A stretch of 64,000 bases of DNA from Apus apus (lineage: Eukaryota > Chordata > Aves > Apodiformes > Apodidae): assembly GCF_020740795.1 (NCBI RefSeq), contig NC_067287.1, forward strand, positions 17,313,501 to 17,377,500. Direction: 5' to 3'. Position numbers and translations under genes: made by a program. Numbering within the stretch: the first letter of the stretch is position 1; every line of letters starts with the position of its first letter. A model generated the notes under the pieces. It had not been told where the DNA came from. It searched no databases and was given only the letters and a program-made list of their open reading frames with translations. Below are positions 41,601-50,600 of the stretch, in pieces.

Positions 41601-44600
41601 TGGGTACCAGCCAGCGTCACAACGAGTGGTGTAATACTTCCATGTGTCTTTCAATTAAGCATACAAAGTTTGTGCACATTAGATAGAATTGCCAAGGTTA
41701 TACTATGTTCATAACACATTCAGAACTTTTTTTTCCTTTTTTTAAATCTTCAAATGTTGAAAACAGAAGTCATACAAGAAGACTTAAGGAGGCCAAAATA
41801 CACACTTCGTGGAGCATCACTTACCAAACAAACTGAAATTTCTACCACTTTATTTAATGACTCAACTGTTTGGACTGCTGGACTGGTGCAAACACACTAA
41901 CAGATCTGTTCTTCAGCTTAAAATATATTGTATCTCCCTTATTACATCTGAATCTGATTTAAAAATAACAGCAAAGCTTTTTCAGATGCATTATGTATGA
42001 AGAGTTTGCAAGTCCTTTCTCATTATCTGCACCACATAGCAAAACTTCCTAAGTCATGAAGAAGCTGAATCCATGCAAGTTGTTCTTATCAAAACAAAAA
42101 ATAATGTTCTAATAAACTCAATTCTGTGTTTTACTTTCCCACAGAATGGGAGTCCGAGACAGTCCATGTACTATATAGCCTATACTCATTATATAAACAT
42201 TTTTCTAAATGTACAAGTTTTAAGTGGCATTTATACAACTTTCTTCTCTGTGGGCCACTGGTTAATTCTATTTGAAGCTGAAAACTTATTTTCAAACTCA
42301 GAAGCGTGGCTCTACTGTAATATAGAGAAAACGACCATTGTGTAAGCCTCTGATGATTTAAGGATCCAACTAAATGCTGTGTATATTAAAATTATTTGTT
42401 AGCTTTAAGACTCTCAGCACGTTTTCCAGGACTGCATTTAAACAGAAGAAAGTGTTACTACTGTCACTAGTAACTCCAGTTCTGAGACCCTCAGTTCAAG
42501 GACAGGGAACTGCTTGAAAGAGTCCAGTGCACAGCCAAGGTCGAACATCTCCCTTATGAGGAAAGGCTGGAAGAGCTGGAGCATAGGAGGTTCCACATAA
42601 ACATGAGGAAAACCTTTTTCACTGTGAGGGTCATAGAGCACTGGAAGTGGCTGCCCAGAGAGGTTGTGGAGTCTCCTTCTCTGGAGACATTCAAAACCCG
42701 CCTGGACGTGTTCCTGTGTAACCTACTCCTGGGGATGCTGCTCTGGCAGGGCAGTTGGACTGGATGATCTTTTGAGGTCCCTTTCTACCCCTGAGATTCT
42801 GTGATTCTCTGTGTGTGATTCAGTTAAATTAAATTGTATTCAACTTAAACGATCAAACCTATGCATTTAGTCCAGCTAAGACTGTTCTGCAGACTTCATA
42901 TTCAGGTGGCCTCCTCTTGTTCTCCTTCCATACCCACAAATAGCATACATTGACATAGAGAGACTTACCCAATGTTTCATGCTCTGTCTTATTTAAATTT
43001 TTTTTGCATATGAAAGGCAATCCAGATTCACACAAATAACTTTTCCAGCCATACTTCAACTTAGAATCAATCACTGCACAATTATTTTCTTTAAAATGGT
43101 AATCAGAGACATCTGCAAAGACATTTTTAAGAAGCACACAATTACAGAAATCCAGTTCTTACTTGTAAAATGGTGTTGTAAGGCTTTCTGCATCTTACTG
43201 AATGAATGTATCAGCGTTCCTACACAGCCAGACTTCTAGCAATATTACACCAATACTATGGACAGCTGAATATTAACCGTCACGTATACATGTGTGGCAA
43301 TTCCTCCTTGGCTGCTGCTACCAGATGAGAGGTTGAAATAAGTTCCAGTATTTATGCTGTATGTGCTGATGGACACACCTCACAATGTAGCAAAACAAGT
43401 CGTAAAGCTCATGTTAATGTACTACTGATAATTACAGCATGTTAATGTAAACAAACTTTCCTCCATGAAACCAGCTTTGAATGGACAGCATCTCATGCTG
43501 CATTCTGAGAAAGAGCTTTTAGTTCATTGCCATTAAGAAATATTTCTAAAAAAAAAAAAATAAAGAGGCATGCTGGTTCACTTGATTCAGTTTTCAATTG
43601 CAGCTGTAGGAACAGCATTTTTTTATCTAAGCTGCAGTTACAGAAGGCATATAATTACACTGCTATAACATATCCAAGAGGAACATCAAGTACTTGGACT
43701 CCAGTTCACAAACACCAGCGGTTCTCCATCTGACCACTGCCAGCCGGCGCCTTCCTCCAGTTGATTCAGCCCCATCCACATCATCATATCTGTGGTGTTT
43801 AACTGCCCTGAAACATAAAAAATAAGCATAGTAACACTCCACACTTTCATCAGATTTTAAAATATCTACGGGTATAGATCTACTGTCCTGACTTGCTACA
43901 ATAGGAATAAAACAAAACTTCAAATCAGTCTCTAGAAAGTTCAGGCAGTTTTTTCTGTCCATAGAAAAAGTCTGCATCCTTCAAAAGCCACTCATCCTGC
44001 AGACCTTTCCTGTAGAAGCTGTTGTTGACCTCAGAAGTTAAATCTACAACAGCTTTCCATAACCTAAACAACTTTCAGTCTCTTTACAGCCTGGAGGCAT
44101 ATCAAAAAGCTAATAAAATAATTTGAAAACCTTCCTGTTAGCTTATATCCTGCAATTGAAAATCAGCAATGACGGGCAGCAATGGGCAAGACAATTGAGG
44201 CAGCCCTTCCTCCACACACACAAAAACATCTACAAAAGCCAGCCTATCAGAAGACCCTGCAAAATGGGTCTGAGACTTGCTGCAATGGGGAAAGCAAAAG
44301 GCTTCTCAGAGGAGTACCATCTATTTATGAAAACAGAGCTGGAATTTTTCCCACACAGGCCATTTACTTCAAGCCTGCAAAAAATGTCCTAGTAATCCAC
44401 ATTTGGTGAAGTCCAGCCTGCAAAGGCAACTGAACAGGAGAAAGTGACACCAGGGTACTCTGCAGAGAAGGTAAATATTTTATAATTCTACAAAGAAACC
44501 AAACACACTCCATAACCACAGCAGCAAGAAGGGATGGGGATCTCTGTGGGGAGGGAGAATTAAGACAATGACACCCTCACATAACATGTACCACCACTTC

Positions 44601-47600
44601 TGCACTCAGTTTATTGAGGCTGTAACTTACCTTCACCCTTGCTTTGTCAAACAGCTCCACTGAGGTGTGTTATGTGACGAAGCCTCATAAGCAGCAGTGG
44701 GAAAGACATTACACAGAATATTAAGCTCCAAAGCTTACCCCTTTTTCATGGGTGAAGGGGAAATCTAACTACAGGCTTCCTATAAGGTCCCCAGAGAAAC
44801 ATCTACTCACTGCTCAAGTTACTTAGGTAGTTCTGCTCCTCAGGATGGGTGATGCTGAGCAGGTCTCCTCCCTGCAGCTGACAGGCAGCCCGTGCCTCAT
44901 GCCAGGTCAGTGCAGAGCCAACGCTGAACTGGTAGCAAAGGTGCGTGTCAGGGTTCTTCTTCCAAAAAAAGTCACAGCCACTCTCTGCTCAAAAACAGAC
45001 TCATCACCAACAGCCCAAGACTACACATCAATCAGAAATATCACACCTTGAACAATTCGATTAATTAGTGGCGGTAGCATCCCAATGGAAGTGTGACTGT
45101 GAAATCCTTTTGTGTTCCTTTGTTAAAGAACATATGGAAATAGGGCACTAACATAATAAAATGTTGCTTCACATTCCATAGGGTTGATAAAATACTCAGG
45201 AGCTGAACTGCAGCTGCTGGTGATTTTCACATCTGTCATTAAGCCAATGAAGCTACATTTCAATTTATACTAGCTGATCATTTGTTCCTAAAGCTGAATG
45301 TTGAAACATTCAAATTATGAATGACCTCACCCAAGTTGTGGAGGAGCAGTCAGCTGCATCTTCTTCTATCTTACACTCAAGACAATATACTTTCTATAAT
45401 TTCAATGTATAACGAAGGCTGAAAATACCATTTATTTACAATGGTTGCCCAGAAATCCCTATTATGGAGACAAACTTACAGCTGTTTATAAAATGTTTTG
45501 GAACAGAGATATGAAACATAGCTTGAGCAGGGAGGGCTTTTCCAAACCCCTTCTGCTTAAGCATTTTGCTTATTTATGCATGAAGCAACAAGATGCTTTT
45601 TATAATACTTAATATTTGTGAAAGATTATCCATCCAAAATCTGTCTGATTTTTAGGGCCAAGACATTTGTGTCTAAGTAGTGCACAGAAGAAAAGGAATG
45701 TGCAAGGTGCAACACAGTTAAAAGCAGAACATGACTTTGCAAGAGCAACCCTTACTTTGCCTGTTTCAGAGAAGCTCCTACATATCACCAGGACAGAGGA
45801 AAGAGAGGTTTAGCTGCCTGATAAAGCCACTGGGCTCCACAGAATAACATCCTTTTGCTCACCCCCTATAGTTTCATATTTAGGAGGAGGACTTGGGTCT
45901 TCAAAGGCCAAACATGATAAATTGTGATAAAATTTCTGAAGTCTCACTTGGTTGATTTCTTTAGAGACACTCTCCACCAAAAGAAGGAAAGTAATCCAAA
46001 ACTGAGTGTGTCCTAGAATTCTTATTGAAGAGCAAAGATTCCCTTGGGGATTAGGGGTAAGTGAAGAGAAGCAACACCTTACCAGCATTCGGACAAAACC
46101 CCCATTTTTCATCTTCTTCATAGTGAGTTGTTGTGGCACACCAGTCAAGTTCCTTTCCATCTCTGGTACACTCATAATACCACTTGTTGTTATATTTAAA
46201 TGGAAAAATGCATGGGAAACCAAAAGAATTCCCCAGCAAGGTGTATGTTTCTAGAATAAACAAAAAGCAGAGATTAAAAGAATGAAAACCACAGAAATTT
46301 GTTCACCCCCATATTTCACTATTCCTGTGTTTAGCAGCAATGATAAAAACAAAATGTCTGAAGTTGTTTTCTCATTTTAATTTATAATTGATAACACTAC
46401 AAGTATAATCAGCATAACTACAGTGAACAGAATAATAACTGAACAATCATCATATAAAATCTGCATTTACATTTCAGAACAACTACATAAAACAACAGTT
46501 AGCAGAAGTAATGTATACTCAGATGCAAATGGCACTTTATAAAGTGGATTTCTAATGTTTTTTCCATTCTCTTTGTCATCCTATGGGAATGGAAATGTGA
46601 AAGATAAAGGAATATTAAATAAACTTTTATAAATAAGATTTTATACCATGGGGAATAATAATCTAACTAAAGAACTGATGCTACATACAGCTGCTGTCAC
46701 AATTAACGCCTTATAAAATAATTAAAATATTTTCCTATTGTACTTTGAGTGCCAAAATATTAAGATAATCCAGTGTAACTGAAAGCTGTAAAAGCTTTAC
46801 CTTAGTGTCTCCTTAACCTCCAAGCTTATACAAAAGGTCAAAGAACCCGAATCACACTTAGAATGGAATTGTTTGTCAAAGATCCCATGTTGATAGCCTA
46901 AAGATCAAAGTCCTTCAACTACAAGATCAGTACATCCTGCCAAGTTCCTAGAGGTTTCCAGAGTTAATGGCAGGCTGTGCACATATAAAAAAGCAGTTTA
47001 CACATTGTAAATCCCCTTTAAATCCTTCTGATATGAACAGATGATACAAAGAACACAGGTTAAAAAAAAATAAATCAGGATTGCTTTTCCGTCTGCCTGC
47101 TACCATGTTGCTAGTTATGGAGGTGCAAGGGATTATACCAGTCCTGGCAAGAAACCAAATTCATCAGCTATAGACCTCTCGCCACAGTTACACACATTTT
47201 TTCTTTGAAGGTAGAGACGCTCCCCTAGCCTGGTGGGGTAGCCAGCTGGCTTGCATTTGCACATGCAAAGGTAGAGGGAGGAAAATAGAAATTGGAGGTG
47301 AAAGAGATTTTGCCAATGCAGTTAATAAGTTTTGTCATGAAAACAGGCTAGAAGCACTTGCTTGAGGCTGATCCTCTTCTCCCAGATGTTGCACTACTAG
47401 GGCTAAACCAGGTGTACTTTCTTCTCGCTATGTGTAAATAGAAAATGTGCAAGACTTTTTGTGGGTTTAAATATTTTCTGGCTGGCTTCAAGTATAAACT
47501 CCACTAGGTTTTGAAGAGGAGGCTGGGTGCTGTAGTGCTTTCCCAGTTATCACAGCTCCCAGCTAGACCTACAGAGGAAAACACGGAGACCAGATCTGCA

Positions 47601-50600
47601 ACCCAAACACCCAGTTCAAATGGTGAGAATCAACAGCTCCAGTCTGAGACACACTGTGCAAACATTAGGCCTTTACTTCTACAAGAATGCTGGTGAAGGG
47701 GTCAAGGTACAGTTGCTCTGTTGCTGTTTGTAGACAATGGGTTTATCTTAGTCCTTATACCTAGAAAACTGCTCAGGTCTGCAGACCAAGATCTTGACAT
47801 ACATTCCTATGCCTTCTCTAGCTGTACAGCAGGATTAATCAAAAGCCTGATCTCTGCTCCAAAGTTTGGCATGTTCAGAGCCCAGGTGCTGAACACTGCA
47901 AACATTTGGTTCATGCACGCTGTGATCACAGACTGATTTTCAGTGATGGAAATTCCAAATCCTTTGTTATCTCTCTTTGGGCTCCTCTGATAATGAAAGT
48001 TGCAGGACAGGCAACAGCAATTTCTTAGTTCCCCTTTTTTATTTTATAGGGGATTTGAAATGAGGATTACCTGCTTTGCAAGGATACTGGTGCTCTTTTG
48101 GGTCCACATAACAGATGAGGAAAAAAATCAATGGTGTGGTATGCTCCCCTCAACCACTGCATATAAAAAAACCAAAATCTGAGTTCCAAACCACAATAGA
48201 AGCTGGGAGGGATCATAAGCACCTGACCTTGCTTCAAAAGAACTTTTGAAAACTTTTCACATCTACATTTCTATGACAACATTTTATATTTACCTTGAAA
48301 TGGGTGTTCACAAAGGTCTTCATCATAGGACAGGTACTGTTTCCACTGATCAGTAGATTTTTTTTTGGCCACAATACGTTTGCTGTTTTCAACAGCTAAT
48401 TTGTATTCTGATACACCAACTAATGCTTTTCCATCACAATTCCACCACAAGGAGTATTGAGTTGAATCACATTCAAGCATACTCAACGGCTGCTCAGGTC
48501 TACTGATGTTCAGCCCCAGGCAGGTACTTCTGCCGACGTTGAAAAGACGGCGATTGGATACCCACTTCCATAACATGTTCTTTGAGAGTTGGCTGCAGTC
48601 CTCCAGAACCAGGCCAACTGTGTCCACATTAATGCAGAAATTGGAGTCTTCACTCTGGATAATAAATATCCCTTTATCTGTAGGTGGGTAAAAAAAATAG
48701 TCTCAGTCTGCAGAATACTGCAATTATTTAAACCATATCAAAACACCAACATTTTAGTTTGAGCTATTTAGGAAGAAAACTGAAAACATCTATCAGAGTA
48801 CTGGCACTTCAAAAAATGAAGAGTACTTGTCTAAATTTACTGCCAGCTGAATTTTTCACACGGGGACCACTTGCAAGGTTACAAAAATAAGGCTAGGTAA
48901 TATTTCTCAAGTTGGACAGTGAAAAAAAAAAAATTGAGCTGCCCAAAAACATCAGTCATGTTCAAAGAAAAAAAACAAAACACTGGTCACCAAGAAACAC
49001 CCAGTAATGCAGTACAGGTTTAAGTGTTACAAGTAGTCATATTGTAAAATAGCTCTCTGGGGATGACTAGAGAGTGCAATTAAATTAAAAGCTAAAAATT
49101 TTAAGGCTCACATTGCCATATTCTCTACCATATTCTTTCTTCACTCTCTGCAACTAAAGAGGCAGAAAGAAAATATTTTGTGCTGTAAACAGGAAGCAGA
49201 AAGGGTAGAATTTATCTATACCACGAGAGCTGGTGGCCAAGGGTTAAAGTATGCACTCCCCATTGGATGCATACTGTTCCACCATACATGACTACCCTGG
49301 CCCAGAGCAGATGTTGTGGAGCTAGCCTGATATCCCAGCTTTCTTGAGACCATGTAGAAACTCACTGAACTATGTGACATCACGTTACAAGCATGTGAAA
49401 AAAAGTCAGCTGTTTAACATCTTGGAGCAAATATTCAGCTGAGCATACAGACTGAAAAACACAAGGGCAGTTGAGGAACTGGAAATCAGCAAAATATAAA
49501 CCTAGAACAGCTCAGCTGTTTCATTCACTCTGAAATCCAATGGTAATTAACCCATGGGGCTCCTCTCAGATATAGGTGAGACACTTCTTTTATGCCTCAG
49601 AAGACTGTGCATTGAAAACCTGAGCAGCACTTCCATTTGGCCTCAAATGTTATAGTGATGATTTCTGCCACGTGTGCTTTCTAGCTGCTCTAATTCACAA
49701 TCCCCTAACATCCTGGAGCAGTAACTATAATAAAACACCACCTCTCAAACTGACATAGTCCACATCTGAAGCATGAGATGCAGAGGTCCACCCAGATGCT
49801 GTGTCTGGGTTTAGTACATACAGGTTAGCTATAGCTCCAGAAAAGAGAGATTTCAAGCAGCAGTAGGACAGTGGGACGGGCTATCAGCTCACCAACAGTG
49901 CAGACAACAAGCACAACTGAGAGGATATAGATTATGGAAAGGCTTTTGGTTACATATTCAGCACAGAGCACATCAAGCAGTCTGACTTACAGAGCAGCCA
50001 GAAACACACTGCAGATTGTATTGCTGGTAACAGGGACTGTTTTCCACACAGTTACAAGGCCTGATAGCTTGTGATGGTGCAGGAGCAAGTCCTTCTGTCT
50101 GGCAGCACGAGAGAATCAGCCTGCTATAAGTAACTGCAGCTCCCAAGCAACTAGCAGCTGTCCCATGTTAAGTCCTCAATGCTTTAGGGCAGAGTAACAT
50201 TCCTGTAATCCATCCTGTCTCTCCTCTCTGGTGTCTGGGCTCACTGTGAAACCATCAGACAACATCCTGTGACAGGTATCCAGCTTGGCCCCTTCTTTTG
50301 AGTTTTCTGTGAGATTGTGCAGTTAGTCCTGGTTTCATCATTCTTATCCAACCCAGTCCTCCACGGGCAACACACACATCTCTATCTAAAGGGCCAGAAA
50401 GGACTTCTGCCTCTCATGCTTTCCCACATTGGTCTTATCTTGGTTGACCAAGAAAATACACTGTTAATTTGCCAGGAAAGTGAGAGCTGGAACGTTATTA
50501 GCACCAGTAAACACTGATTAATGAGGCTAATTAACTGTGATACTGGGATTCACACAAATAAACTTACGATGCAAACTCCCAATCTACCTCCACCTTGACA

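Noticed and set aside
42859..43137. A separate small lectin gene
   Set aside because: It is exon 6 of PLA2R1; splice sites and phase join it to exons 5 and 7. The same holds for the other lectin-like open frames between 11 and 45 kb.
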